This document shows positions 10,731-23,660 of a stretch of DNA of 64,000 nucleotides, piece after piece; position 1 is the stretch's first letter; each line of letters starts with the position of its first letter. The stretch spans positions 7,254,001-7,318,000 of the forward strand of contig JAYKYS010000018.1 in assembly GCA_036924285.1 (NCBI GenBank), read 5' to 3'. A program made the translations under genes and the position numbers. The notes beneath the pieces were generated by a model, which saw only the letters and a list, made by a program, of their open reading frames with translations, had not been told where the DNA came from and did not search any database. Source of the DNA: Asterella californica (Eukaryota > Streptophyta > Marchantiopsida > Marchantiales > Aytoniaceae).

Positions 10731-13700
10731 GTCGCTATTAGTTCGATGTGACGATCTTTCGACTTCGAAATTTTCGGTTTTGGCATACGCTTCTTCTTCC
10801 AGTTTTGTTGTTTCCCTCCGTACTATGGAAGTTCCTGGAAAGACTCATCGATATCAATACTCGTGTAGAGGATCTGCGGAGTCGCGGGTCCCAACTCTGA
10901 ATTACCTAGCCAGTCTTATCATGCAAGTCGGCTTAATGGCATATGCATCTAGAGAATTAATATCTGAATCGAAAGTGAACTTTGAAAGAAGCGAGAAGGG
11001 AAGTGCAGTAATTACGATTTCTCTATCTCTGAGGCTTAATCCCTGGTTCAGAATCTAGAGCAGCTGGTACCTCCCCACCCTCATGTGCCATTGGTTCTTT
11101 TGCAGCTGCCTCGCCTTTTCCTTCACTTGAACACGTCTTGACACTTGCCTTTAGTAGGTACGATGTCCAGAAGTAGGTAGTATTCCATCCCTCTCAAGGA
11201 TCAGATTCTCTTTTATGGAGGTAGACCTCTTGGACATCTGCTTCGCTTTGTTCTGGGTGGTGCTTTCCCTTGTCCCCATCACGAAATCTGTCCACAGTCA
11301 TAGCGATGTTGTCTGCGAAAGGACATAACCCCATCAGTGAATGATCCTCATCAGCGTGAGGCTTGGACAACTTTTCCATTTTCCCTGTACACGTTTCTTG
11401 AAGAGGTTAGTATCCAGTCCTCAAGTATGCTTGGGACATTCACGCACTGTCCACATATCGGTGGTTTACCAGCTTTAAGTGCACGACAAGCTAATGTGAC
11501 TCAGTAGCTCATGTACGATTTCAAGCTTCTCACCGCTGCTCTTCTGGAATGTGCATTGATCAAGAGGAACGAGCAGAAACAGCAGAAAACGACCTCTCTC
11601 TAACTGAGGTTCGATGTCTTCTGCGCCTTAGAAGCGTTAGAGCTTGGCTGAACCGAGCGATCTTTACCTTCCCATCCACCTTGATGATGGACTCTTCCAG
11701 TGGTCACCTCCCCGCATAAGCTTTCCCTGATTCACTTAATCAAAATGACCTCGTGGACAAACCCGCCAAGTTTGTAAAAATCATAATCATCGATCGTACA
11801 TCCATTATTATCACGTGTTATGGAATAGTTAGAGGTCGACACTACAACAATGCATATCTCTAGTTTCAGTTTACTTATTATCAGCAACATAAAAGCCATG
11901 GTAGAGAATAAAGAGATGACAATTTCAACCTTCAATGGATTTTCCATCTCAATTTCCATCTCATTTTCTCCCAAAAAGGATCCCAGAAATTCAATGTATG
12001 CTACAGTCTTCAAAAAGTACAAAAGGCTCATATCTTTCAACCTTGTTCACTATTATTTGCTTACTTGATCATGCTCCGCGTGGTCAAAACAGCTCAGTGA
12101 TTTTTTTCCTATCTTTATACGTACCGCCTGATTGCTGAAATATTATTTGATATTCAAGAATCTGATCGGAAGGGCTCTTTTACTCAATTTCCATACGGTA
12201 ATCAAGCTTCAGTATCATGGTCAACATGAAGAGAAGTTAGCCGTTACGGTAAAGATTTGGAAAGCTTCCTACTCATGGTTAAAAAGTCCAAGACTTACGT
12301 ATACTTGTGCACGATGTCATATTGTACTAGTACAATATGTGCATGTGAACATATTCGCATACAAAGAGTGCTGACGGGTAGACCACAGCAGAGTTCAATC
12401 CTGATACTTCCATCCTCCGTACCACGTGAAAGGTTTCTTGAGGATTCCGCGCTGGATAATTGCATAGATTTGCATTATAAATTCCTCAGTAAATTCCTCA
12501 GTCCTACAAAAAGTTGTTTCTTCTACCTACAAAAAACAAAGTCATTGTGGAGCATTGTGTGGAACTCCAAAAAAAGGAGTAAAAAGCCTTATATGAGAAG
12601 ACAGTTCTAGATCTATTTTCCAGTTTTATTCTGTTTTTAAAGGATTGATCAGTTGTCTAGAGCTTTAGTTAAATGTTCAATGGTTTCTACCGTACTAAAT
12701 ATATTGCTACAACCGGTTTTCTCATGCTAAGCGTACTCTACCAGCAATAACAATATATTGGTGCCGTGATATCAGTCTACAAGATAAACGAACATGTACT
12801 AGGATTTACGGCTGAATTGTGTATGGATGTACAATTCTTCCATACCGACAGTGACAATCAGTTCGATCAACTCTTACCGTATTTAAGTCTACACTATAGC
12901 TACTTTCACACCTGCCAGTGATATGATCCTTCCTGAACAAAGAGCATAATTATTATTCCCCTTCAACTGTTTTTTGTCCTTTCAGTAGTTATTTATAAAT
13001 ATAACGATCTTTGCTAATCAGTTTTATCGCACCTCACAAGCTAACACGATGACCCAAGTCCCTCTTTCTGCCTCTGAGTCAGCATTATAAATTTAAGAAG
13101 CGTTATAGAATTTCCACCTGTTCTAGGGCTAAATGGTAAGTGGTCCTTAATTAAAACTGGCTCGATTATCATGATACATAGATTTGTACAACTGAAAGTG
13201 ATCTCTTTTTGACGAGGTTGTCATTTTCTTTTAATTTCTCTTTATCGAAACAAAGCGTCTGATCTATTTCGAGAAAAAGAAAAGTAAAAAATGGATACTA
13301 TCGTGATCTTTAGTATTTCTTTATGTGAAGACTCCTTTAGATCATGCCATGGGAAAGAAGTTCTAATTTAAAATTTTCATCGTCTCACGGCAGTCATTCT
13401 AAAGGTAATATACACCATATAAAATTCCATCTGCAACATTGTACTGCGTTTCTGGTTCAAACATATATAGTAGACAAATCTGTTATCGATTCGAAACATA
13501 ACCGTTAGCGAGCACGTTTCTGCTTCCCCGTGCAAATTCTAAAGCCTAGAGAGAGATCTTGATATAGCTGACGACAAGCAGAAACATGCATATACTAAAG
13601 CCTAGAGAGAGATCCTTGATAGCTGATGAGATTTTACAGAAATCGCAGTACTTAGAGCTCGTTTTCCTTCTAATCTTACGTTAGTTCTCTTTTGCCTTCG

Positions 13701-14140
13701 AAATCTACAAGTTACAGAATTTTGCTAAAATGCACAGGCATTGTATTGAACGCAGCTAACTCGAATTTTCGCTAGAACCTAGCTAGCTAGCCCAGTTGCA
13801 TTCGGGAGATTCAAGTATTGCCTGCCTGATGTATCTGCAAAGATGCAGCTGTGTGAGAAGCGACCCATCTGCCAATTGCAACTTCAGCTTCTAATATAAA
13901 TCCAATGAACTCGTAGAACTCCAATGCGTGACATCTGCTACATGTGTGAAGTTTGTTTTAGCTGCAAATGAACGCTTGTAATATTGGAGCGTTTATTGTT
14001 AGAGGTGGACACCGTTGGTCGACTGGTTGGATCTGGTAAAGATAAGTGATGTCTGTAGGAGGTCCCATTAGACAACCCGACTGGCTGAGGTCCACGCACC
14101 ATGGCTGTGTTCACTAGCGAGACCATGCGTGACAGAAACG
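10731..14140. other. non-coding stretch between repeat unit A and the palindrome
   Basis: No gene I can support. Minus frames at 11194-11379 and about 11050-11160 are rich in Lys and Glu and look weakly protein-like but have no recognisable domain. A perfect 22-bp palindrome lies at 12318-12339. An imperfect tandem repeat (CTAAAGCCTAGAGAGAGATC twice, about 54 bp apart) lies at about 13538-13612. The stretch about 13600-13900 is a diverged partial relative of right-arm sequence near 23.87-24.05 kb. Confidence 0.45.
12318..12339. repeat. 22-bp perfect palindrome
   Basis: A self-complementary 22-mer centred on ACTAGT with 11-bp half-sites and no spacer. Isolated, with no neighbouring gene. Confidence 0.85.
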
Positions 14141-14799
14141 TGATCGTACTATAAAGCTTTAGCATCTGCTCGCAGGGGAGGGCCTTCTAGATCTAGATCT
14201 TTACTCGTAAATGCAGGGAGAGCAGCACAAGCGATGCGAACATCGCTCGAAATACTTGTTCCACGTTGGAATCGCTTTGTGACGGTACTCTCCGAGAAAC
14301 CCCTAACTTTCTCTTACCCGACTACGACTACCGAGTCGCTAAACCAACGGATTCGTCAATCAATTAATGAAATAACATGTGCACGGCCAGTACAAACCAA
14401 CAAGGGCACAATTTTCTCCGGATTAACGACTTAGTCCTGATTTCATTCTTGGTGCGTACGAACGCATACCTTGCTGCCAACGTAAAGCGTGCTACATGAT
14501 AGAGAACCTGATCATGAGGGCAGCCCTTCAGAAGCAGGTACAAGCTTGTTCCAAGTCCTTGCATACGTATACGTACCATCAAGGTGGGTAATTATATTGA
14601 GTTCTAGATCTGGTTGTGATTTCTGAAACATCGACCTATAATCCATTGCTTCTGGATTCATAAGCACTTCAAATTCAACTGGACGGTGCTTGATTGAAGT
14701 ACCTGCTCCTGGATTCTAGACCTCCGATATCGATCATAAACCCAGAAAGTTCATTCCAAATTATAGCTACCTCTTCCTCTTCCTATTATATTGGCAGTC

Positions 14800-15900
14800 T
14801 CCTACTGCAGATGCATGGAGTACTGTGGGAGCTACTCAACTTAACCCAGAACCTGCCTACTGTCTAATCCCCGCAAGTGAACTTGATCATCATACATAAA
14901 GCTTCCCTCCGCAGACCCACTTATGTATACCTATCCTTCCTGGAAGGTAGTGTGCAATAAAACAGGAGCACGGAAATGGTTGCCGCGTAAGAAACGTGAA
15001 AGACAACGTAGCCAGCTGCAGGTAAGATTTAATAAGACGGTGAACGTGAACGCGTACGAGGGGCACTCATCTCTACTGTAATTCATTTGCAGTTATACAC
15101 GGGTGGATGCGATAACATGATCTAGTTTAATCTCAGCTATAAGTAAGAGACGTGATCGGTCGACCTAAAAACAGATGCACGTAAACAGAGTAAAATGACA
15201 GAAAATGACAGACGTTACCTCTTTGTAGTCAGCGTATTCTCCTGACTGACTGGAGAAAGTCACAAGCAACAGAAATGATTCTGGAGAAATATGAGTTCGG
15301 ACACAAACATCAACCCAACGAAGTCTTTCGGAGCTGAGAATTTGACAATCTAGATCTGCGCAGCAAGGAGTGATTCACCATGTACTGAGTCTGGCATATG
15401 TGCGCAAAAATTATGGTGATCTGTTTCCCCTGTAGGCAAATGTTGAGAGTCGATTTCAAATGATGGCCAACTGAGGAAAAGATCATCATAATTTTGTAGC
15501 ACTCCAGAAACAAAACTGAAACAAAATTGAATCGTGTGGCCTCTCCTGTTTACTGTGATAATATGCTACTCCCGAACTATACTTCAAAGCTGCGCGTTGA
15601 ACACTACACTGTCTAAGAGTGTGGAGAGCAGGGATTTTATAGGGCCCAGAGAAGGGAGGGGTTAGGTAACCAGAAACTACTCTGACACTATATTTGGAAA
15701 CAGTTTCACTCGTGAAACTATTTGTGAATAGTCTATTACGATCCAGACCGTCCATTTAAACATCTCGGTAGGAACCTGAACTCTCAATGGAATGATGTAG
15801 CATTAACAAAAGTTATTTCCAGGTGAAGGTGAAAGAAAGTTCCTGTTTGGACGGTTCTAACTCACAGAGTAATTCAAATGCTCACCGACTTACTCCTGTT
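14800..15900 (-). repeat. repeat unit B, inside the left arm
   Basis: Copy of the promoter-bearing unit, oriented to transcribe leftward, away from the palindrome centre. It has TATAAAAT at 15634-15641 (minus), a conserved CCCTGCTCTCCACACTCT initiator-like segment, and a shared transcript-like region ending in a donor-like ACAAAGAG|GTAACG at about 15207-15222. Its partner D in the right arm is nearly identical apart from a 150-bp stretch upstream of the TATA box that is missing here. Confidence 0.75.
15634..15641 (-). promoter_or_regulatory. candidate TATA box of repeat unit B
   Basis: TATAAAAT on the minus strand, preceded by GGGCCC and followed by the conserved start-like segment. About 60-80 bp upstream lies an inverted motif GTTTCAC..GTGAAAC that is also present in unit D, a possible factor-binding site. 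Confidence 0.5.
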
Positions 15901-17266
15901 TATTACGATATGTTCAGCTACAGCTACGGTAGTATCTATAGCTAGTTCTGCGCCCGCACAAGTAAATGCACGAACGAAGTATATATGAGTGCAACTTGAG
16001 ACAATAATCGTGCCTGTCATTAATCACCATGTCATGTATACTATTCTTTGTGATTTGTACCAAATTTTGTACTGAGAATGCTATTACAAGTTTAAATTAA
16101 ATGTGATTTAATTAATCTTTCCATGATTGACATAATATATAGTGTAGCCACCCAAATGATCAACTGCACCAACTGAAGGAAAACTTCATATGTATGTAAA
16201 GTGCAATCTCTGAAGTAGTTGTTAATTTGATCGATATCCTTTTTACTTCTTAAATATTTCACTCCCTTCCGCGCACTGATTTTAGTACATTTTATCATGA
16301 TAACAATTATAACTTAAAGAAGATGTCACTGACAACAGGCTTCATAAGCCCCCGTATGATAACTCTCTAGCGTGGGTATGACAACACATATTTTATTGAC
16401 TTAAAGATCAAACTTACACATTCAGTTTGTTTAGGGAAAGCTTATGAACATAAAGAAGTACGATTTCAAGATGATAATAAGTTGCATCATTCTTCTTCAG
16501 CTTGGAACACTTTTAAATTAATTTCTTTTGTTTCAAAGTATTGCAATGGGTATAGTTCATGATATATTAAATAAGAGCAAAAATTGATTATTCTCCCTCT
16601 GGACATCTATATGAATTCTGTTTTTAAATGTCATGATTAATATTTATAAACATTTGTCAAACATCCGGTTTAAATGAATCTGAGTGCCCCCCAGTGTGTC
16701 CAGAATAATATGAATTAGGTGAAAACATTAACTAAGTTACTGTATCATATTTATCATACATTATAAGAAGCGTACCTGTATTTGTAACTATATTTGATGT
16801 TACATGTTTATTTCAAGCATATATTATACTATAGTTTCCTGGCTATCAAAACTTAGTATGTAACTATAACAACTTCAACTTGAAGGTTTCACTGTTTCCC
16901 GTAATTGTCATTTGTTCTATACTTCACATTATGTAGCTAGCATACTTCTAAGCTAATTTTCTAAAATCTAATGGACATCTGGGTATTAACATGATCATTA
17001 ATACTATAATATATCTTTTGTTACATAATTATTATACAGTTATGAATAACCGTTGTCAAGTCAACACAGTCTCAAATGGCATGGTCTCTACATGCACCAA
17101 GACTACTTGCAAGGAGAACTCAAACTACCATGGCCAGAGCGCAGTTCACGGTGCAGCAGGCGAAACCACCCCAAAACTGAGCACCTAATCTGACCATGGA
17201 TGTAGGTGAAACCACCTTAAACTGACCCTAGATGTAGACACTTAGTCTAACACGGTGCAGGTGAAA

Positions 17267-17384
17267 GGCTAAGGCTTAACTATCTCCTGAACTGGCCTAC
17301 GTGTATTCTGGTGAGGCTACCGCTAGGCTAAGGCTTAACTATCTCCTGAACCGGCCTACGTGTATTCTGGTGAGGCTAGCGCTA
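17267..17384. repeat. 59-bp tandem duplication in the left arm
   Basis: Two units (17267-17325 and 17326-17384) begin GGCTAAGGCTTAACTATCTC and differ at a few positions. The right arm has only a single, shorter equivalent near 31270-31320, so the duplication arose after the arms separated or was lost there. Confidence 0.85.
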
Positions 17385-18094
17385 GCTTTGCAGGTAAGCA
17401 ATCTTCTGTCAATTTTCTTGCTACTGCTTATGTTTGAAACTGGTTTCTGCCTCAGCTGGTTGCGCACTGAATGACATACGGTTACTCATTTGCTCGAATA
17501 GTTAGTGAGGGCTGGGTTTCTTGTATTTGCACCCTTTCTAGAGGCTTATTGCGTTGCCTCCGAGAAGTTGGCATTTTCCATAAGTTATATTCCCCCAATA
17601 TAGTGATCATTGACACACGCACTGAGCAGAACCTCAAAAACAAAATTCCAATTGAAGTTATAATGTCCAAATATGCAGGTAGGTTGAAGTTGATGCATAG
17701 ACAGTTTAGTAACGGAAGAGCTGTGTATTCTTTCTCCATCCTGTTTAGAGTTGGAAAAGAAACCTAGTAGATAATACAAACTCTCACCACTAGTTAAGAA
17801 ATACTGCAAGATTGAGAATATGCAAGTGATTGAGCACTTAATTTCAAGTATCATAAATGTAAAGTAATGTGAAAGAAACTATAGGATTCAAAATTTCCCC
17901 ACTTTGATTAATTCCCCGGTTTCATTTACTCGACTTGCTGCATTTCCGTCTTGATTACTTGTGAAATGATCATGACATGTCATTTCACCAGGTAAATCTA
18001 TCACCATGGGTTGGACACCAAAAATGTCCTGCCAGTGGAAGACTGCTCATGTGCATTCCGTGTTCAGGTGCCACGATGAACTCTGCCGCTTGCC

Positions 18095-18163
18095 TTCGAC
18101 TGCGAATCAATGAACATTCATTCGCAGTCGAAATAGTAGCTAATTATAACATTAGCTACTATT
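18095..18163. repeat. two adjacent hairpins, conserved in both arms
   Basis: Stem 1 pairs TTCGACTGCGAAT (18095-18107) with its exact complement at 18120-18132. Stem 2 pairs AATAGTAGCTAAT (18132-18144) with 18151-18163. Both stems are intact in the right-arm copy at 25477-25545. Confidence 0.85.
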
Positions 18164-20852
18164 CGTTTTGAGTGTTTTTGCTTCAACATTTATATACAAG
18201 CTCGATCGTAATCTACCCGGTGACAAACAGATTGGAAATGTGCACTCACTTAATATGGATCAGCTTAAACCTTGAGTGGAGTCTTTGCATATATGGAAAA
18301 ATGTATCGACGTCATCACTAAAGTCACGATCAATTTAATTCAAACACGACTCCAAAATTTCTTAATTTCTTAGGTCCTTGCTCTGTCGAAGCAACAGCTC
18401 CTCGCTTCACATCGATATCCAGATAAATTTCGAGCTTTTACACCTAACTAAAACTTCACAATCATCAGCTTTTGCAAATTGGCCATTTCTCTCGGTTATA
18501 TTGAACTTATTGTTTCAGTCAACAACTAAAGCTTCGAACCTGGCTGCGAGATCTTAGGATTTGCATTTCTCTGTACTCCCCTTGATCGATTATTCTATTT
18601 GCCATTTTGATAAAGCTATGGGTGTTCCGTGACCCTTCATCTAATAACAAACAGCGGGAAACTACGTATACGTAAGCGTGGATCGGAGCAGGATACTTGA
18701 AATCGTCTTCTGATCATGAGTGAAAATTGTACATGTACGCCATTAGAAGACAGTTGAAGCGAATTACTTCGTTTCCATGAGATATGGCGAGAAACAGAAG
18801 AGTTACTGCACTGCTATGTAGTGCCATCAGAGCGTCTACATGGAACTTTCTACTTGTCTCGGCAGTTTCTTCTATAGCCACTGACCATTGGAACTGACCG
18901 GAAGCTAGTTAGCATGGCTACTTAAACAATTTCTAAACTTTAAGAAAAGTTAACATGTGAATTGCAAGGGTTTGCTCTCGTATATCTACAGTCAAGGATG
19001 TTGAAACTTCACGCCGGTTTCCTCAGCCTGTGCTTGTACACGTCCGATGGATGTTATCTGCACAATGAAACATACCGCTGCGACTGTACAGGAATGGAGG
19101 AAATTGCATTGAACTGCACATCACGAACGATTATGAGAGTCACCTTAAGTTTAGAGATCAGAAGGTTTTATCGTCATATCCCCAAAGTGTGTGCGCGTTG
19201 GTTATTTGTAATGGCACAGATAAAATCGACTCCACAGCTAAGGCGCTTAATGTATTATTAAAATTCAAGAAATATTGGAATTGATATTGGTGACTAGCAT
19301 GTATGTACGCAGTCAGTTAAAAGCAAGAAAGCTACAGTCATAAACAGTGCTAGAGTGAATCTTAGCGTTGATTTGAATTTGAATTCTCTACAAAAGAGTC
19401 CAGTACCGATATCGCCACTATAGATGGCGAGCAGCAAACGTATTCATATATACGTCTACAGGCCTAGGCTCGACCTTCGAATGCAATTTCATTGGAGAAA
19501 ATCGTTCCTACTTTCTTTTCTGGTCTCTGTGAGCTTACATATACAGCATAAGTGAGCTTGTAATAGTTTTACTGAACGTTTACAATCACAGGAACTGTTA
19601 ATAACTCGAAAACGAGATGCAAGAATGTGAGGCGAACACTACGTGATGCATGCACGAGACAACAATTGAGGAGAAGAGTGATGTCAAGTGTATATTTCAT
19701 TCCATCATTGCGAGGAGTGCTCAGCTACAACGCATAATATATGATATACATATATCTGGAGCTAAAAATTATCTGCATGTAACGAGCCTGCAGCTGCGCG
19801 CTAATTAGATACTCATGTGCTCGTCTGCGATCGCGAGTGCTCCCGCCGAAGACGTGAGGATAGCTGAGTTTCATATGCCTTGCTAAAGCATGCTAATCTA
19901 ACAACTTTAACAGCTCATGTGATCTTTTAGCAAAATGCTTAACTTGTGGAATTCGAAGGTGAAAAGAATTGTACGTATTATAAGAACATGCAACTAAGAT
20001 TTTGTATAATCTGGCCATGGTAAGCTCTCAGGGATCATCTCTCTCTAAGCTATAGTATCTTTCATAAGGGAGGCGAGATTGTGATACCTGGACGGCTATA
20101 TATTCGAAAGTCAGATCCACTCAAAAAGATCATGGTCAAACTCCCTGGACTAGATGCAGATACTATATAAGCAATCAGCAGTTAGTACGATTAGCTGACT
20201 AACTGCTCTTACCTTCCAACGTCGATTCTGTCTGCCGATGAAGCTGCCCTAGGTCGCTACAAGTTACTTCAAACCGGTACCGACAAATAAACTTGTCGGA
20301 CTGCAGATGGAGAGTCGAAAGGTACTCAACTGACTCCTCCATACCATCTATCTAGGGACTGTACCAAAGCGTAAAGTTAATCTGGCATTTCTTGTTTAAC
20401 TCTCGACTTGCTCTCAGCTTGCCAAAAGGAGTAACAATAGTTATTTCCACATGAAGAGTGAAAGCAAGTTCCATTTGATTTCTGTTCAAACTCGGGAAGT
20501 AATTTGAACTCACGCCACTTTATTCCTGTTCATCTCCAACTAGCTATTTTCTACCACTGCAGTAGTTCTAGATCTGCACCTGCAACATAGTAGTAAGTGT
20601 AGACGTGACTCACTGAGAATGAGTACTAGTGCAACTTGAGTCAACAATCATGATCACCTCGTTATAATGTCTATCAAATTTTGTGTTAAAAGTTTGATTG
20701 AATGAGGTAAATGTGATTTACATACATTTTCATCATTTTATTTGGACTGTGACTATAACTCACTAAACAGGTTGCGAAGTCTAGACTCTTTATAGAGGTG
20801 CAGACCTGCTTATAATTTTGATATGCAGATGGGCGCTGCACAACTAGAACTC

Positions 20853-21914
20853 TCAAAGTAATGACGTAACAAACTTTGGCTAATCACTGCGTCCAGATAG
20901 GTTCGATTCCTGTACACAGAAATAGAATAGATCCCTTCATGGCTAATCGTTCCTCTATAGCGCAAGAACACACAGCAAGAAGCAATGATCCCACTAACTT
21001 CAATCAACTAGCACTCTAGTTGTTGAAATCCACCAGTTGCTCGAAATATCGAATGCTTCATACAACGTTCATAGAGGCTCAGCTATAAACAATCCACGTC
21101 ATTAGATCTGGACATTATCATGTGGATTGATCGAGATATTCTTTGATCTGACGTATATGCTCCAATTTTTCATGGGTATTGATTGGAGTGTTAGCTATCG
21201 AACTCCTGCATTTAGAGTATATCCATTCTATTGCAAGAAAGACTTTGAAGTTCGTTCTAGACTTGCTTCCACTGATTTTGAGAACCCCAACGAACTCCTG
21301 CATTAAGAGTATATCCATTCTATTGCAAGAAAGACTTTGAAGTTCGTTCCAGACTTGCTTCCACTGATTTTGAGAACCCCAACGATTCCTACTACTGTGC
21401 TTCTGCGATGGTGTTATTCATGGTGGGTATTATTGAGAACATCACTTCGATATGTTTGTTCCTATCACTCATGTAAGTATTTTCACTATCATTTGTCAGG
21501 AACTGCAAAAAGATTTCATTAGGCGTCCTAAGCTATGTATACGAAAGCTTTCAGCTGTCCAGCTCGAGCATTACTTGTTTGAAGATCATTTTGATAGTAA
21601 ACTTATGACTGAACATGTTCTTCTGGATATGTCACACTGATACCTCCAATTCTACAGTCCTGCAAAAGATTGTTAAAATGTGCAACTATTTCTTTATAGA
21701 TCGATTTCTTTAACTTGTTTTCACATATCACTGTAGTAAATGATCCATATATGAGAGTCCTGTGCGTATCTACTGCAGACCAACAATACTGAAATTTCCT
21801 GAAAGTTTGTAATGTGAAATCAATGGAAGTATATTGTGTGGTTCTTTTCATAGCTACTTTGTTCAATTGTTTCCTACTGATCACCGTTTGTTAAAATGGG
21901 TGTCCTGGTGACGC
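20853..21914. other. 1.06-kb spacer of the inverted repeat
   Basis: Unique DNA between the arms. It holds a near-perfect 92-bp tandem duplication (21199-21290 and 21291-21382) and a plus-strand exon-like stretch: a 3' splice-like CATTTGTCAG at 21491-21500 followed by an open frame (ELQKDFIRRPKLCIRK...) to a TGA at 21638-21640. A second protein-like plus frame runs through about 21310-21471. These look like fragments of a gene trapped or duplicated at the centre; I do not recognise the family. Confidence 0.6.
21199..21382. repeat. 92-bp tandem duplication in the palindrome spacer
   Basis: Two copies beginning CGAACTCCTGCATT, about 97 percent identical by eye. The duplication shifts the local reading frame (92 is not a multiple of 3), so it breaks whatever frame ran through it. 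Confidence 0.9.
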
Positions 21915-22110
21915 GAGTTCTAGTTGTGCAGAGCCCATCTGCATATCAAAATTATAAGCAGGTCTGCACCTCTATAAAGAGTATAGACTTCGCAACCTGT
22001 TTAGTGAGTTGTAGTCACAGTCCAAATAAAATGATGAAAATGTATGTAAATCACATTTAACTCATTGAATCAAACTTTTAAGACAAAATTTGATAGACGT
22101 TATAACGAGG

Positions 22111-22252
22111 TGATCATGATTGTTGTCTCAAGTTGCAGTACTAGTACTCATTCTCAGTGAGTCACGTCTACACTTACTACTATGATCATGATTGTTGTCT
22201 CAAGTTGCACTAGTACTCATTCTCAGTGAGTCACGTCAACACTTACTACTAT
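22111..22252. repeat. about 70-bp tandem duplication in the right arm
   Basis: Two units starting TGATCATGATTGTTGTCTC at 22111 and 22183, the second shorter by a few bases. The left-arm counterpart (about 20575-20660) is single copy. Confidence 0.85.
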
Positions 22253-22299
22253 GTTGCAGGTGCAGATCTAGAATAAAGTGGAATAAAGTGGCTTGCGTT

Positions 22300-23660
22300 C
22301 GAATTACTTTCCGAGTTTTAATAGATCAAAATGGAACTTTCTTTCACTCTTCATGTGGAAATAACTTTTGTTACCGTTAGATCTAGAGCTCGGTAAACCA
22401 TGAGAGTTTGGGATATACACAGACGTTTAATATGATGGTGGAGATTTGCTCTTGGATACCGTTACTCGACTCAGAATATGGTGTCAAAGCGGCCTTTCGG
22501 TAACTGTTACATGTAAGAATATTACGAGATACAGAGCACTACACACTACTTGGAATTCTGTTAACTAGGTGAGGTGAGATAGTTTTAAGTTACCTAAAAG
22601 CGCCCCTTCTCTGGGCTCTAGAAAATCTCTGCTCTCCACACTCTCAGGCATTGTAGTGTTCAGTCCAACTATGGAATGCACAACTTTGAAGTATAGTTCG
22701 AGAGCAGCATGCCGCAGAGTCCATATAATCACAGTAGAACAGGAGACACAACAGGATCAAGTTTGTTTATGGAGTGCTACAAATTATGATGATATTTTCT
22801 TCAGTTGGCCATCGCTTGGAATCTACTCTCAACATTTGCCTACAGAAGAAACAGATCACCATAATTTTTAAGCAGGTATACCAGACTCAGTATCTAATGA
22901 ATCATTCTTGTTGCTTAGATCTAGATTGTGAAATTCTCAACGCAGAAAGACTTTGCTCGGTCGATGTTCGCAGAAGTCATATTTCTTCACATGCTTATTC
23001 AGAATTCTTGTTGTGGCTTGTGACTTCTCCGGTCAGTCAGGAGAACACGCTGACTACAAAGAGGTAATGTTTCATCTCTCTTTTCACTCTGCTAACGTCT
23101 GACCGGTCACGTAGAGCACTTATAGCTGAGATCAAAGTTCAACAGAATGATGCAAAAATGCAGAAGCTTGTTTCTAGCTTGAAACTAGATCATGTTTCCA
23201 CATCCACCAGGGTATAACTGCGCATGCATTACAGCAGAGATGAGTGCGTCTCGTACGTGTTCACGTTCGTCGTCTTATGAAATCTTACCTGGCTACGGTG
23301 TCTTTCCACGTTTCTCTCGCGGCAAACATTTCTGTGCTCCTGTTTCATTTCACATCCTGCCCCCGATTACTCGTCGCTCCGCGCTCTGAGACTTACTTTT
23401 GTGCCAGGAAGGATAGATATGCATTGCGTTACCGGTAAATGGGTCTTCAGATCTAGAGCTCCCGGAAACCTTTATGTCATCACGTTCTCAGCACGGCAAG
23501 CTGAGAGCAAGTAGAGAGTTAAACAAGAAATGCCACACTAACTTTACGCTTCGGTACAGTCCCTTGATATCGATGGTATGGAGGAGTCAGTTGAGTACCT
23601 TTCGACTCTCCATCTGCAGTCCGACAAGTCCGAAAAGCTTATTTGTCGGTTTGAAGTAAC
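22300..23660 (+). repeat. repeat unit C, right arm
   Basis: Copy of the promoter-bearing unit pointing right, away from the palindrome centre. The TATA position reads CTAGAAAATC (22618-22627), a degenerate version of the motif in B and D. The transcript-like region continues through the conserved TCACCATAATTTTT block near 22855-22870 to a CAAAGAG|GTAATG donor-like site near 23066. Its left-arm counterpart has lost the core, leaving only flanks near 20270-20560. Confidence 0.7.

Larger units (their letters stand above)
14141..20852 (+). repeat. left arm of a giant inverted repeat
   Basis: Sequence from 14141 to 20852 recurs as its reverse complement in 21915-34500. Outer landmarks are GTGATCGTACTATAAAGC at 14141 against its counterpart ending near 34500; inner landmarks are CAACTAGAACTC at 20841-20852 against the counterpart at 21915. 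In segments I aligned by eye, identity is about 96-98 percent outside indels. Private changes in this arm are a 59-bp tandem duplication (17267-17384), loss of about 1.1 kb corresponding to 22375-23494 of the other arm, and loss of about 150 bp near 15680. No protein family is recognisable in the arm; small frames shared with the other arm (near 17.0, 18.0 and 19.0 kb) are frame-broken or carry several replacements. Confidence 0.9.

Noticed and set aside
20850..20930. GGTTCGATTCC-like word resembling a tRNA T-arm
   Set aside because: No acceptor stem, anticodon arm or D-arm can be folded around it; chance match.
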